A program made the translations under genes and the position numbers. Under the pieces are notes generated by a model, which searched no databases, was not told where the DNA came from, and saw only the letters and a list, made by a program, of their open reading frames with translations. This document shows, piece by piece, positions 27,274 to 36,433 of a stretch of DNA of 64,000 nt. Numbering within the stretch: position 1 is the stretch's first letter; every line of letters starts with the position of its first letter. The stretch comes from Sporolactobacillus sp. THM7-4 (GTDB taxonomy: Bacteria; Bacillota; Bacilli; Bacillales; Sporolactobacillaceae): positions 1 to 64,000 of the forward strand of contig NZ_SEMD01000002.1 in assembly GCF_004153165.1 (NCBI RefSeq). Direction: 5' to 3'.

Positions 27274-29952
27274 TCATTGTTTCAATTCTTTTTGCAGCGA
27301 AAAGAGCTGATTCATCGCATCCATCGGTGTCATCGTCAGAATATCCAGATGTGCAAGTTTCTGAATGACTTTCTGCTCGCGTTTCGTCATCTTCCTTTTT
27401 GAGCGGGTCGGCTCCTGCGAGTCAACGAACAGTTCAAGCTGTTCACCGGTTTCCTTATCAGTCGTCAGACCGACATCCATCCCGGCCGCTGTTTCTTTGA
27501 TTCCAGGCTGCTCAGCAACCTGATTTTCTTCATGATCCTGATTTTCAGTTTTCTGAGATCGATCTCCCGGAAGCTTAACAGCTCCACCTTGCAAACTTTT
27601 CAATATTTCATCCGCACGTTCAGTTAAATCATCCGGAAGCCCTGCCAGTTTTGCGACATGAATGCCGTAGCTTTTATCTGCCTGTCCATCAAGTACTTTG
27701 TGTAAGAAGACAACTTGTCCGTTCTCCTCCATGGCACCCACATGGATATTTTTTAATCTTGGCAGCTGCTTCTCAAGAAACGTCAGCTCATGGTAATGTG
27801 TCGAAAAAAAAGTTTTCGCGGAAATTTTCTCATGAATATATTCAACAATCGCCTGGGCTATGGCAATTCCGTCATAAGTCGACGTTCCGCGCCCGATCTC
27901 GTCAAGCAGAATCAGGCTGTTTTGTGTGGCGTGCGTCAGCGCGTATTTTGCCTCATCCATTTCCACCATGAATGTGCTCTGACCGGAAACGAGATCATCC
28001 GCAGCGCCGATCCGGGTAAAAATCTGATCAAAGACAGGCAGAACAGCCTGATCCGCAGGAACGAAGCAGCCGATCTGCGCCATGATCGCTGTCAGCGCCG
28101 CCTGACGCATATAGGTGCTTTTTCCGCCCATGTTCGGTCCCGTGATCAATAGCATATCGCACGATTTGTCCATGAAGATATTGTTCGCAACAAATGAGCC
28201 GTTCTTCATGACTTTCTCAATGACCGGGTGGCGGCTGTTTTCAATTTTCAGTGTCCGGTTGTCCGAAAAACTCGGCTTGACATACCCATTATTGTCACTG
28301 ACTGAAGCGAGACTCTGAAGAACATCCAGTCCGCTGACGAGTCGTGCCAGTTTTTGCAGACGTTTTGCCTGTTCTTTTATTTTAAGCCGCACTTCGCTGA
28401 ATAACTGGTATTCAAGGCCGACCCGTTTTTCTTCAGCCTCAAGAATGATTTGTTCCTTTTCCTTTAATTCATCTGTGATAAACCGTTCCGCATTGGAAAG
28501 TGTCTGCCTTCGCTCATATCGCCCCTCAGGGAGGAATTTCAGGTTTGGCTTTGATATTTCAATATAATAGCCGAATACGCGATTATAGCCGATTTTGAGC
28601 GACTTAATACCCGTTTCCTGTCTCTCCCGTGCCTCAAGTTCCGTGATCCACTTTTTCCCGTTCTTTGAGGCATCGCGGTAACGGTCAAGCGTTTCATTAT
28701 ATCCGGGTTTGATCATTCCTCCGTCAGCGGTTGAAAAAGGAGGATCGTCAACTATAGCCCGGTCAATCAATGAGCGTACGTCATCACAGGGGTCCATCTC
28801 ATTCCCGTACTGTTCGAGCTTGTGGTCGGGAATTTCAGCTAATACATCTTTTATCGGCGGTACCTGCTCCAGCGATCGCTTCAACTGAAGTACCTCGCGT
28901 GGATTTACGTTGCCGAATGAAACGCGCCCGACCAGACGTTCGAGATCATAAACTCCGGCAAGCAATGAGCGGAGCGATTCACGTTCAAGAAGGTGATTTT
29001 TTAAAGCCTCTACTGCATTGAGCCGTTCTTCGATTCTGTTTCTCTGAAGCAGCGGCTTTTCGATCCACTGTTTCAGCTTACGGCCGCCCATCGCTGTCTT
29101 CGTATCGTCGAGAAGCCAAAGCAGAGAACCATATAATCTCTTGTCCCTGTTAGTTGTCACAAGCTCCAGGTTGCGCCGGGAATTCGAATCAATCATCATA
29201 AACTCCTGAATATGATAGACTTCCGCCGGCTGCAGATGATCCAGTGATCGTTTCTGCGTCGCAACCAGATAACTTAAAAGCCTTCCAAGCGGATGAAGCA
29301 GCTTTTCCTGGTCAATCCCCCTGCTGATCGATTGCAGCGTTTCAGGAACCGCATCCGACTCATTCTCAGAAACGGTTAAATGGTACCGCTCGGTCAGTAT
29401 TGCACGTTTTTTTTGATCAAACTTCGGATCAAGCACGATTTCACGTACGCCATTTGCGACTATTTCCTGAACGGTACCGTCCCAGTCTGAAATCAAGGTT
29501 ACCCTTGTCTCTCCGGTCGATAAATCACTGATCGCAAAACCACAGGATCCATCCGAAAACGTGCTCAATGCCCCGAGGTAGTTGTTTCGCTTTGGTTCGA
29601 GCGACTCATCCTCCATGATCGTTCCCGGAGTGATCATTTGAATCACCTCGCGCCTGACCATTCCCTTAGCAAGCTTCGGATCTTCCATCTGTTCACAAAT
29701 CGCAATCTTATAGCCTTTATCAATTAAAACTTTGATATACTGCTTAGCCGCGTGGTAAGGGACCCCGCACATCGGTATGTATTCATCTTTTCCACCATTC
29801 CGCGAAGTAAGAGCGATCTCCAGCTCTTTTGATGCCTTAATCGCGTCATCAAAAAACAATTCATAAAAATCACCCAGGCGGAAAAATAAAAAAGCGTTCG
29901 GGTACTGCGCTTTTATCGCCAAATATTGTTTAATCATCGGTGTATAACTCAT
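27274..29952 (-). CDS. mutS: DNA mismatch repair protein MutS
   Basis: MutS recognises base mismatches and small loops. The 892-residue product has the mismatch-binding domain with FRLGDFYELFFDDA near the N-terminus, the connector and lever domains, and the C-terminal ATPase. The ATPase shows Walker A TGPNMGGKSTYMRQ, Walker B LILLDEIGRGTSTYDG and the STHYHEL His loop. A C-terminal segment includes a LELFVDSQEP stretch typical of the beta-clamp-binding part in Bacilli. The ATG at 29952 was chosen because GAGGTGGG precedes it and MSYTPMIKQYL is the standard start. It lies between cotE and mutL, as in Bacillus. Confidence 0.97.
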   Translation of the reverse strand: MSYTPMIKQYLAIKAQYPNAFLFFRLGDFYELFFDDAIKASKELEIALTSRNGGKDEYIPMCGVPYHAAKQYIKVLIDKGYKIAICEQMEDPKLAKGMVRREVIQMITPGTIMEDESLEPKRNNYLGALSTFSDGSCGFAISDLSTGETRVTLISDWDGTVQEIVANGVREIVLDPKFDQKKRAILTERYHLTVSENESDAVPETLQSISRGIDQEKLLHPLGRLLSYLVATQKRSLDHLQPAEVYHIQEFMMIDSNSRRNLELVTTNRDKRLYGSLLWLLDDTKTAMGGRKLKQWIEKPLLQRNRIEERLNAVEALKNHLLERESLRSLLAGVYDLERLVGRVSFGNVNPREVLQLKRSLEQVPPIKDVLAEIPDHKLEQYGNEMDPCDDVRSLIDRAIVDDPPFSTADGGMIKPGYNETLDRYRDASKNGKKWITELEARERQETGIKSLKIGYNRVFGYYIEISKPNLKFLPEGRYERRQTLSNAERFITDELKEKEQIILEAEEKRVGLEYQLFSEVRLKIKEQAKRLQKLARLVSGLDVLQSLASVSDNNGYVKPSFSDNRTLKIENSRHPVIEKVMKNGSFVANNIFMDKSCDMLLITGPNMGGKSTYMRQAALTAIMAQIGCFVPADQAVLPVFDQIFTRIGAADDLVSGQSTFMVEMDEAKYALTHATQNSLILLDEIGRGTSTYDGIAIAQAIVEYIHEKISAKTFFSTHYHELTFLEKQLPRLKNIHVGAMEENGQVVFLHKVLDGQADKSYGIHVAKLAGLPDDLTERADEILKSLQGGAVKLPGDRSQKTENQDHEENQVAEQPGIKETAAGMDVGLTTDKETGEQLELFVDSQEPTRSKRKMTKREQKVIQKLAHLDILTMTPMDAMNQLFSLQKELKQ

Positions 29953-30073
29953 CCGTACTTGCCCACCTCTATAATTGCTGGCTACTTGCTTCAATTATAA
30001 CACAGGGATCAGGCGGACTCGATCATTTCACGTGAAAGCGGCCAGAATCAAACGTAACTCTGCTTTTCCTGCA

Positions 30074-30107
30074 TAAAAAAAGAAGAAGATTCGCTCTTCT
30101 TCTTTTA
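30074..30107 (-). terminator. Intrinsic terminator of cotE
   Basis: AAAAGAAGAAGAG and TCTTCTTCTTTTTTT arms surround a short loop on the minus strand, overlapping the cotE stop codon. The T-run makes it a good terminator for the miaB-ricA-cotE direction. Confidence 0.8.
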
Positions 30108-30671
30108 TTCTTCTTCGGTTCCGACGTCGTTTACAAAATCTGAATCAAGGCCGGCTAATTCTTTTTCTAATTCATCATCATCTTCTTCGATTTCTTCCTC
30201 AGCTGCGATCAGGCCATCGTCTTCCACCTGGACTTTTACTTTGGTCTCGCCAATCACTTCAACGAGGAATTCCCGCTCGACCTGAGCAACGATCTTGTTC
30301 CCGTTCGGCGATATTTTCGCTTCAAGACAGTTCGGTTCCTGCAGCGGACGGCATGAAACATCCATCTGTTCGGAAACAACCTGTTTATCACGGAGAGACA
30401 GCGGCACCCGGTCACGGTATCCAACTGTTTCACAGACCACTTCTGTACGGGTATTGTTACTGAAAGAGTACCAGGCATTAATGTCATAGGTTCCTTCGAC
30501 AATGACGGCATCCTTCTGATATTGCGTTTTATATTTATGATTGATGACCCAACATCCGAGGATGTTCGAAGGTTTATGCATCGGTGTCACCGTATGAGCG
30601 GACTGGCTGAATTTCTTACCCTTCCCGCAAACAGCTTTCGTAATAATTTCTCTGTAAAGTTTCTCTGCCAA
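30105..30671 (-). CDS. cotE: Outer spore coat morphogenetic protein CotE
   Basis: CotE directs assembly of the outer spore coat in the mother cell. The 188-residue product follows the family plan: an N-terminal REIITKAVCGKGKKFS segment, the core with NILGCWVINHKY and EGTYDINAWYSF, and an acidic C-terminal tail (about 150-188) rich in Glu and Asp, the region that in Bacillus recruits other coat proteins. The start is a TTG at 30671 behind AAAGGAGG. It sits between ricA and mutS as in Bacillus subtilis. Sporulation-specific promoters were not resolved in the 195-base gap upstream. Confidence 0.95.
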   Translation of the reverse strand: MAEKLYREIITKAVCGKGKKFSQSAHTVTPMHKPSNILGCWVINHKYKTQYQKDAVIVEGTYDINAWYSFSNNTRTEVVCETVGYRDRVPLSLRDKQVVSEQMDVSCRPLQEPNCLEAKISPNGNKIVAQVEREFLVEVIGETKVKVQVEDDGLIAAEEEIEEDDDELEKELAGLDSDFVNDVGTEEE

Positions 30672-30822
30672 GAGTCCAAACCTCCTTTACCTTCTTCACT
30701 GTCATGTTATGCAGGGCGAATAACTAGTGTGAATCACAAAAGGAAGGAATAACGGTTTAAACCCTGCCTCAATGAAAGCTCAGGTCTGCTGGAATGATAA
30801 CTGCTGTTTTATTACTTATAGT

Positions 30823-30850
30823 AAAAGCTCTCCCACTGATACAGGAGAGC
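30823..30850 (-). terminator. Intrinsic terminator after ricA
   Basis: GCTCTCC and GGAGAGC arms flank an 8-10 base loop and are followed by TTTTAC on the minus strand. It lies 18 bases after the ricA stop codon, separating miaB-ricA from cotE. Confidence 0.82.
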
Positions 30851-30867
30851 ATGGCAAAATGGATAAC

Positions 30868-31254
30868 CTATTCTAATGGCCGGTTTTCCTTTTGATCATT
30901 CATCGCATCTGTTACTTGCTGTGAAATCAAATTCACGATCAGCTGCAAAAAATCATTAACATCTTCCTGAGACTGCTTAAATTCCTGAACGACAGGGATG
31001 GCGTCCAGCTCAGCCTGAAGACGGGCCATTTTCTCCTCGTTCTTCAGGTAGGCTGCATGTTTCTGAAAATGCTGCAGGTTGACCGATTCCTTCTGGTACT
31101 TCTTGATTTCATCAACCAGTCTCTGAACCTTCTGATTGGCGCTGATCTTTTCCTCGGCCTGTCTGTAGAACCTGACCTGATCGGTTTCCGAGAGATGTGC
31201 CGCGACAGACCCGGCTTTTTCCAGGATTTCCTTTGTTGAGTAGACCCTGTTCAT
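30868..31254 (-). CDS. ricA: RicA (YmcA), RNA maturation and sporulation/biofilm regulator
   Basis: RicA, together with RicF (YlbF) and RicT (YaaT), forms a complex in Bacillus subtilis that carries iron-sulfur clusters, assists RNase Y in maturing operon transcripts and promotes Spo0A activation. The 128-residue, helical product opens [14 protein letters not shown] and contains QVQRL-type and [29 protein letters not shown] segments typical of the family. Its ATG at 31254 overlaps the miaB stop (ATGA), so the two are coupled. The RNase Y gene lies in the same window. A terminator follows. Confidence 0.93.
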   Translation of the reverse strand: MNRVYSTKEILEKAGSVAAHLSETDQVRFYRQAEEKISANQKVQRLVDEIKKYQKESVNLQHFQKHAAYLKNEEKMARLQAELDAIPVVQEFKQSQEDVNDFLQLIVNLISQQVTDAMNDQKENRPLE

Positions 31255-32738
31255 CTGCCGGCCGCCTCAGCTTCCCTCTGCCATTCACCGTTTAAAGACC
31301 ACATCCGGGCATCTGTGATCTTAACATTTACGAGCTTGCCGATTAAAGACTTCGGTCCGCGGAAGTTGACCACTTTATTGGTACGTGTATGTCCGGAAAG
31401 AACCTCGGCGTCCTTCCGGCTCTCGCCCTCAACGAGCACCTCAACGACCTGATCCTGATATTTCGCGTTGCTCTCGGCAGCCAGTTCATCAACCAGTTGG
31501 TTCAGCCGTTGAAGGCGTTCCTTCTTGACCTCCATCGGGACATTGTCCTTCATACGTGCAGCAGGAGTTCCGGCTCTGGGAGAGTATATAAAAGTATAGG
31601 CACCGTCAAACTTGCATTCCCGTACGAGAGAAAGCGTATCCTCGAACTGTTCTTCCGTTTCATTCGGGAAACCGACGATGATATCCGTCGTGAACGATGC
31701 ATTCGGCACAGCTTTCCTGATTTTATAAAAAAGATCCAGGTAGCGCTCACGGGTATATCCACGCCCCATAATTTTAAGAATATCCGAGTTGCCGGATTGG
31801 ACTGGCAGATGAATATGCTCGCACAGATTGCCGCCTTTACCGAGAACTTCGATCAAATGGTCATCAAAATCTTTCGGATGACTCGTTGTAAACCGGACAC
31901 GCGGGATACCGATTTTACGGATTTCATCCATCAAATTACCGAGTCCGTAATTTTCCAGGTCTTTCAAATCTTTACCATACGCATTGACATTCTGTCCCAG
32001 CAGTGTGATCTCCTGATAACCCTGGCGGGCAAGATCGCGGACTTCTTCAATAATTTCTTCCGGCCGGCGGCTCCGTTCCTTGCCTCTCGTGTAAGGAACA
32101 ATACAATAGGTACAGAACTTATCGCAGCCATACATAATGTTGACCCAGGCCTGAAAGTGTCCGCGGCGCGACTGGGGCAGATTCTCGACAATGTCCCCTT
32201 CTTTCGACCAGACTTCCACAACCATTTCCTTACTGAACAGCGCCTCTTTCAGCAGTTGGGGCAAGCGGTGAATATTGTGCGTACCGAAAATAAGGTCAAC
32301 CTGCGGATGCTTTTGCAGGATACGGTTAACCACTGTCTCTTCCTGAGCCATACAGCCGCAAACGCCAAGAATCAGGTCCGGGTTCTCCCTTTTTAAAGGT
32401 TTCAGGTGACCGATTTCGCCGAAAACCTTGTTTTCCGCGTTTTCCCTGATCGCGCATGTATTGAGCAGTATGACATCGGCGCTCTTCACATCCTCCGTTT
32501 CCTGATAACCCATTTCTTCCAGAATCCCGGCCATCACTTCTGTATCATGCTCATTCATCTGGCAGCCGTATGTTTGAATAATATAACTTTTCCCTTCGCC
32601 GATCCTTTTCATATCATCAGGAATACTGAAATCATTTATAATATGAACCGATTCTCTGCGGCGTCTTCTTGCGGCCTTTAGAGAAGGCGGCTGAAAATAT
32701 TTTGAAAAGTCTACTTTGCTGAATTTCGATTCAACCAC
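31251..32738 (-). CDS. miaB: tRNA-2-methylthio-N6-dimethylallyladenosine synthase
   Basis: MiaB is a radical-SAM methylthiotransferase that converts the i6A37 made by MiaA to ms2i6A. The roughly 495-residue product has the N-terminal cluster domain ([10 protein letters not shown] and the later Cys of GVCGCMAQE), the radical-SAM motif CDKFCTYC, and a C-terminal TRAM domain (about 430-490). The start was set at a GTG at 32738: AAGGGAGG lies seven bases before it, and two ATGs further upstream sit before or inside that site. It is co-transcribed with ricA, whose start overlaps its stop. The position between spoVS and ricA matches Bacillus, although a TCS, MFS and glc block is inserted upstream. 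Confidence 0.96.
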   Translation of the reverse strand: MVESKFSKVDFSKYFQPPSLKAARRRRRESVHIINDFSIPDDMKRIGEGKSYIIQTYGCQMNEHDTEVMAGILEEMGYQETEDVKSADVILLNTCAIRENAENKVFGEIGHLKPLKRENPDLILGVCGCMAQEETVVNRILQKHPQVDLIFGTHNIHRLPQLLKEALFSKEMVVEVWSKEGDIVENLPQSRRGHFQAWVNIMYGCDKFCTYCIVPYTRGKERSRRPEEIIEEVRDLARQGYQEITLLGQNVNAYGKDLKDLENYGLGNLMDEIRKIGIPRVRFTTSHPKDFDDHLIEVLGKGGNLCEHIHLPVQSGNSDILKIMGRGYTRERYLDLFYKIRKAVPNASFTTDIIVGFPNETEEQFEDTLSLVRECKFDGAYTFIYSPRAGTPAARMKDNVPMEVKKERLQRLNQLVDELAAESNAKYQDQVVEVLVEGESRKDAEVLSGHTRTNKVVNFRGPKSLIGKLVNVKITDARMWSLNGEWQREAEAAGR

Positions 32739-32898
32739 GACGTGGCCTCCCTTCCAATTCATCACTAAATTATAACAAACTCCTGTTTGTAATTAAAGAA
32801 CTTGATCAGCTCATCCAAATGCGGGATGTCACATTTGTCCGGAAAGGCCGAATGTTATATTAAAGAAATAGTCTTGATGGTGAATGAGGGATAAAAGA

Positions 32899-33579
32899 AT
32901 GAAAATTTTAGTTGCAGAAGATGATCAACGATTAGGAAAATTAATGATAAAGATGCTGAAAAAGGAACAGTTTACCCCGGATTGGGTCGAAGATGGGAGA
33001 CGAGCCTTTGACCAGGCTATGACAGGAGATTATGATGTCCTGTTACTGGACTGGATGCTGCCGGAGTGGGACGGAATACGGGTCAGCCGGTCACTGAGAC
33101 AGGAAGGATACAGCGGTGCCATTCTTATGCTGACGGCGCGTGGGGCGCTTGAGGACAGGGTCAGCGGTCTTGACGCCGGTGCTGATGATTACATGATGAA
33201 ACCTTTCGCTTTCCAGGAACTGTTTGCACGCATCCGTTCCCTTTCCAGACGCAACTTTTTCCCGCTGGATCACAATATCATGCGGACTCATGATCTGACG
33301 ATTGATTTAACCAACCATCTCACTAAAAAGGGAGATAAGACCATTCGCCTCACCCCCCGGGAATATCAGCTGCTTGTCTATTTTGTTAAAAACAAAGGAA
33401 GAGTTCTATCTAAAGAAAAAATAATGACAAGAGTCTGGGAAGAAGATACCGATATAACGTTCAACACAACGGAAGCCTATGTCAGGCTACTGAGAAAAAA
33501 GCTGGGCCAGACCAAACGAAACAGCTACATTAAAACAATCCGCGGTTTAGGCTATATGTGGGTGGATGATCATGTTTAA
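32899..33579 (+). CDS. OmpR-family response regulator (CiaR-like)
   Basis: This is a two-component response regulator of about 226 residues. The receiver domain (about 1-115) has acidic residues in VAEDDQR, the phospho-acceptor Asp51 in LLLDWMLPEWDG, the Thr in MLTARG and the Lys in DYMMKPF. The C-terminal domain (about 125-224) is an OmpR/PhoB winged helix with RLTPREYQLL and IKTIRGLGYMW. The ATG at 32899 was chosen because GAGGG lies nine bases before it, inside the five-codon extension. Its stop overlaps the histidine kinase start. It resembles CiaR-type regulators; target genes cannot be inferred. The nearby MFS gene is convergent, not an obvious target. Confidence 0.88.
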   Translation: MKILVAEDDQRLGKLMIKMLKKEQFTPDWVEDGRRAFDQAMTGDYDVLLLDWMLPEWDGIRVSRSLRQEGYSGAILMLTARGALEDRVSGLDAGADDYMMKPFAFQELFARIRSLSRRNFFPLDHNIMRTHDLTIDLTNHLTKKGDKTIRLTPREYQLLVYFVKNKGRVLSKEKIMTRVWEEDTDITFNTTEAYVRLLRKKLGQTKRNSYIKTIRGLGYMWVDDHV

Positions 33580-34891
33580 GACGCTTCAAAGGAAGCTGAC
33601 CCTGACCTACAGCCTGTGGTTTTTTCTTACCCTTGCCGTTCTTTTTGCCATTCTTTTCTTTGTATTTGAAAGGATGATCTATCAGTCTGTTCTCTGGCAG
33701 GTGGATGACATGGCCCGTGATCAGGCAGCGGAGTTCGCAGAGACAAGGCATATTGAAGGCGGTCATTATAAGCATTCTCTCTATTTGTCCGCTTTTCTCT
33801 CCGAAAAAGGGGAAGATTTGGTCTACAGGGGAGCACTTCCCGATGACCTGAGAAACCGTCTGATGCAGCGATTGAGTCATGGAGAAAACACGGGAATCCT
33901 ATCTATTCACACAAAATCAGGTGGAAAAATCCACTGCATTTATGCTGCAGAACCGGTTGTTCGGGAAGGGACCCGAACCGGCCAGATCTTAATTGCGAAA
34001 GAAATTAACCGGACTCATGAACAAATAGAATGGTGGTTCCGAATACTCTTTATACTTGGTCTTACTGCCGCCGCTCTTTCTATTTTTATTGCTCACTTTC
34101 TGGCAAGACGAGCCGTCCTTCCCGTGAAAAGGAATTATGATAAACAACGTTCTTTCGTCGCCGATGCCAGTCATGAATTACGGACACCGCTCAGTGTTTT
34201 TTCCGCTTCTCTCGAGTTTTTCGAAGCTGAGGAAAAAGATCGTCTCTCCGAATCATCGAAAGAGACCCTTCAGGATTTAAAAGATGAAGTCAGTGAAATG
34301 AGTACACTGATCACTCATCTTCTCGCTTTAGCCCGCGCCGACCGCGGTGCATTGGCTTTGAAGAGATCTGATTTTCCGCTGGATCAGCTGACCGAATCCA
34401 TCGCTGCCTATTACAGCCGGAAAGCAGCTTCTGAAGAGAAGACGTTCAGTTATAACTTCTCTTCTGAATCTATCTTTCTCCATGCCGATCCGATTGAAAT
34501 CAAACAGTTATTTACCATTTTTCTGGATAACGCCTTAAACTATACAAAAAAGAAGGACCGGATTTATCTTCATGTGTGGACAGATGAAAAACAGCGATTT
34601 TCTTTCTCCGTGAAAGACTCCGGGGTCGGCATTCCTGTTGACGATCAGAAACACATCTTTGATCGGTTTTACCGGGTTGAAAAGGGAAGAGCCCGGCAAA
34701 GCGGAGGAAATGGCCTCGGACTTGCAATTGCCCGTGAAATTGTTGATGCTTACAAGGGATGGATTAGCCTTGATAGTAAATTAAACGAAGGAACGGTTTT
34801 CCAGGTGACGTTGCCTGTTCTAAAGATCACCGATCAATTCAGTTATTCTTCAGTCAGTGGCGAATCAAAACGGTCATGGTTCCGGAAATAA
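33566..34891 (+). CDS. Sensor histidine kinase (CiaH-like)
   Basis: This 441-residue membrane kinase is the partner of the response regulator whose stop it overlaps. It has one transmembrane helix at about 14-34, an external sensor loop of about 120 residues, a second helix at about 157-180, then HisKA with the phospho-His203 in FVADASHELRTPLS, and an ATPase domain with the N box LDNALNYT, DSGVGIP and GGNGLGLAIAREI. No HAMP domain is evident: the DHp domain follows the second helix almost directly. The sensed signal is unknown. The start may be the ATG at 33566 or at 33572; the ribosome binding site is weak, consistent with translational coupling. Confidence 0.88.
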   Translation: MIMFKTLQRKLTLTYSLWFFLTLAVLFAILFFVFERMIYQSVLWQVDDMARDQAAEFAETRHIEGGHYKHSLYLSAFLSEKGEDLVYRGALPDDLRNRLMQRLSHGENTGILSIHTKSGGKIHCIYAAEPVVREGTRTGQILIAKEINRTHEQIEWWFRILFILGLTAAALSIFIAHFLARRAVLPVKRNYDKQRSFVADASHELRTPLSVFSASLEFFEAEEKDRLSESSKETLQDLKDEVSEMSTLITHLLALARADRGALALKRSDFPLDQLTESIAAYYSRKAASEEKTFSYNFSSESIFLHADPIEIKQLFTIFLDNALNYTKKKDRIYLHVWTDEKQRFSFSVKDSGVGIPVDDQKHIFDRFYRVEKGRARQSGGNGLGLAIAREIVDAYKGWISLDSKLNEGTVFQVTLPVLKITDQFSYSSVSGESKRSWFRK

Positions 34892-34919
34892 CCAACGATC
34901 ATGCGTATGAGTCACTGCA

Positions 34920-36128
34920 TCAAATCTCTTCCGGCAGCGGACCCTTGATTCTCCCTATGGTCAGCGTGATTCCCGTAACTAAAGATAGAATAGCTGCAGC
35001 AATCAAAGACCAAAAGGCTGCGTTATACGAACCGTGAAACAGTTCAACCATCACACCAATCAGAGATGGAGCGATAATTCCGGCGATTTGTCCGCCAAAA
35101 TTGATCAACCCGGTAGCCGTTCCTATCGATTTCTCAGACATATATTTCAGCGGAAGTGCAAAGACCGTCACAAAAACAGTTCCAAACGAGAATTGACATA
35201 AAGCCCAAAAAGTAATAGCCATGGAAATCGAGTGGGCGGTAAACATCATATATAAAAATAAAGCTGTAAATAAAGATCCGTAAACAAGCAGCAGCTTTTC
35301 ATGCCCATTCATATATTTATCCAATATCCACCCGGACAGGAGAATGGAAATAAAACCCGCCGCAGCCGGAATTGAAGAGACGAGACCCATACTCATTAAC
35401 TGCATGTGACGGGCTTCTGTCAGATACGAAGGCATCCAGGTCGCAAGGCCCCAATTCACAATGCTGATCCCAAACCATACAATAAGCACTTTCCAAATTA
35501 AATCCAGCTTGAGGAGCGCTTTAATGCGTTCTTCGCTGTTTTTCAACCCATGCAACTGTGGTGACGGAAGCGATATCCACAAAAGCAGTGTAATAATAAT
35601 GCCTGATGCGGCCAGAATATGGAATGTGTCTCTCCAGTTGTATAATGTCATCAGCGAAGCGATTCCAAACGATCCTGCAATACCGGCCAGCTGATATGAA
35701 GACAAAAGTATTGATTTGGCCCTTGCTCTTCCCATTCTTGGAAAGTTTTCCGCAACTGCAACAGAACTGGCGGGTGAGAAACTCCCTTCACCTAAACCGA
35801 ACATGAAGCGGACGAGAAATAAAGTGATAAAGGATGTCGCGATACCTGTAAGCCCTGTGAAAATGGACCAGGCGAGGACACAAGTTATTAAGACTTTTCT
35901 GGAACCGAATTTATCCGCAAACCAGCCTCCGAAGAATTGCATAATTGAATAACCAATGAAAAAACTGCTTAAAATTAAGCCCGACTGTTCCGGCAGCAAA
36001 GAAAACTCTTTACTGATTGGAATAATAGCAATGTTTATCGCCATTCGATCAAAATAGCCGATGAACCATGCTGTAAACAAAATGCTTAAAGTCAGGTACC
36101 TGCTTCTCTTACCCAACAGTATGCTCAA
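34920..36128 (-). CDS. MFS transporter, anion:cation symporter type
   Basis: This is a 12-helix major facilitator of about 402 residues, close to the anion/cation symporter (ACS) group that carries organic acids such as hexuronates, galactonate or tartrate. Between helices 2 and 3 lies the MFS loop motif GGWFADKFGSRKV; the N-terminal half contains FDRMAINIAIIPISKEF and FGLGEGSFSPA, typical of this group. The start was set at a TTG at 36128, because GGGAGG lies seven bases before it inside the longer frame. A cre-like site lies 56 bases upstream. Its neighbour glcDF, also with a cre site, suggests uptake of glycolate, lactate or a related acid; this link is inferred. Confidence 0.82.
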   Translation of the reverse strand: MSILLGKRSRYLTLSILFTAWFIGYFDRMAINIAIIPISKEFSLLPEQSGLILSSFFIGYSIMQFFGGWFADKFGSRKVLITCVLAWSIFTGLTGIATSFITLFLVRFMFGLGEGSFSPASSVAVAENFPRMGRARAKSILLSSYQLAGIAGSFGIASLMTLYNWRDTFHILAASGIIITLLLWISLPSPQLHGLKNSEERIKALLKLDLIWKVLIVWFGISIVNWGLATWMPSYLTEARHMQLMSMGLVSSIPAAAGFISILLSGWILDKYMNGHEKLLLVYGSLFTALFLYMMFTAHSISMAITFWALCQFSFGTVFVTVFALPLKYMSEKSIGTATGLINFGGQIAGIIAPSLIGVMVELFHGSYNAAFWSLIAAAILSLVTGITLTIGRIKGPLPEEI

Positions 36129-36183
36129 ATCAATTCCTCCCGTCCTCAAAATGGCAGACAATGGGCTAAAGGAGAAAGCCCAT

Positions 36184-36197
36184 ATAAAGCGCTTACA
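36184..36197 (-). promoter_or_regulatory. Possible cre site upstream of the MFS gene
   Basis: TGTAAGCGCTTTAT on the minus strand matches the cre consensus at 12 of 14 positions with a perfect AAGCGCTT core. It lies close to the MFS start, where CcpA binding would repress. Confidence 0.5.
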
Positions 36198-36381
36198 CTT
36201 TTTTTAAAACAGTGGCTGTTTCAACAATCAATTTAATTTATATAAACTTCAGGGCCGAATTATTCACGTGAAGGGCCGAATCAATAGTATTCATTATAAT
36301 GGACAAAGGGAAACCTGGAGTTCTATCTGTTTGAAAGTAAAAGATCACGTACAACAAAGAAACGCGTCTTTCGCTCGCTGC

Positions 36382-36416
36382 AAAAAAAGGCCCCTTCTGC
36401 AATTGCAGAGAGGGCT
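36382..36416 (-). terminator. Intrinsic terminator of glcDF
   Basis: AGCCCTCTCTGCAATTGCAGAAGGGGC forms an interrupted stem around a CTGCAATTGCAG core, followed by seven T on the minus strand. It begins 18 bases after the glcF stop codon. Between it and the MFS gene nothing else was seen except the cre-like site. Confidence 0.83.
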
Positions 36417-36433
36417 CCGGTTATGAAAATACC

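Noticed and set aside
31389-32396. Long open frame of 335 codons on the plus strand opposite miaB
   Set aside because: It is antisense to miaB, which has all its catalytic motifs; the composition of the frame is low-complexity and not gene-like.
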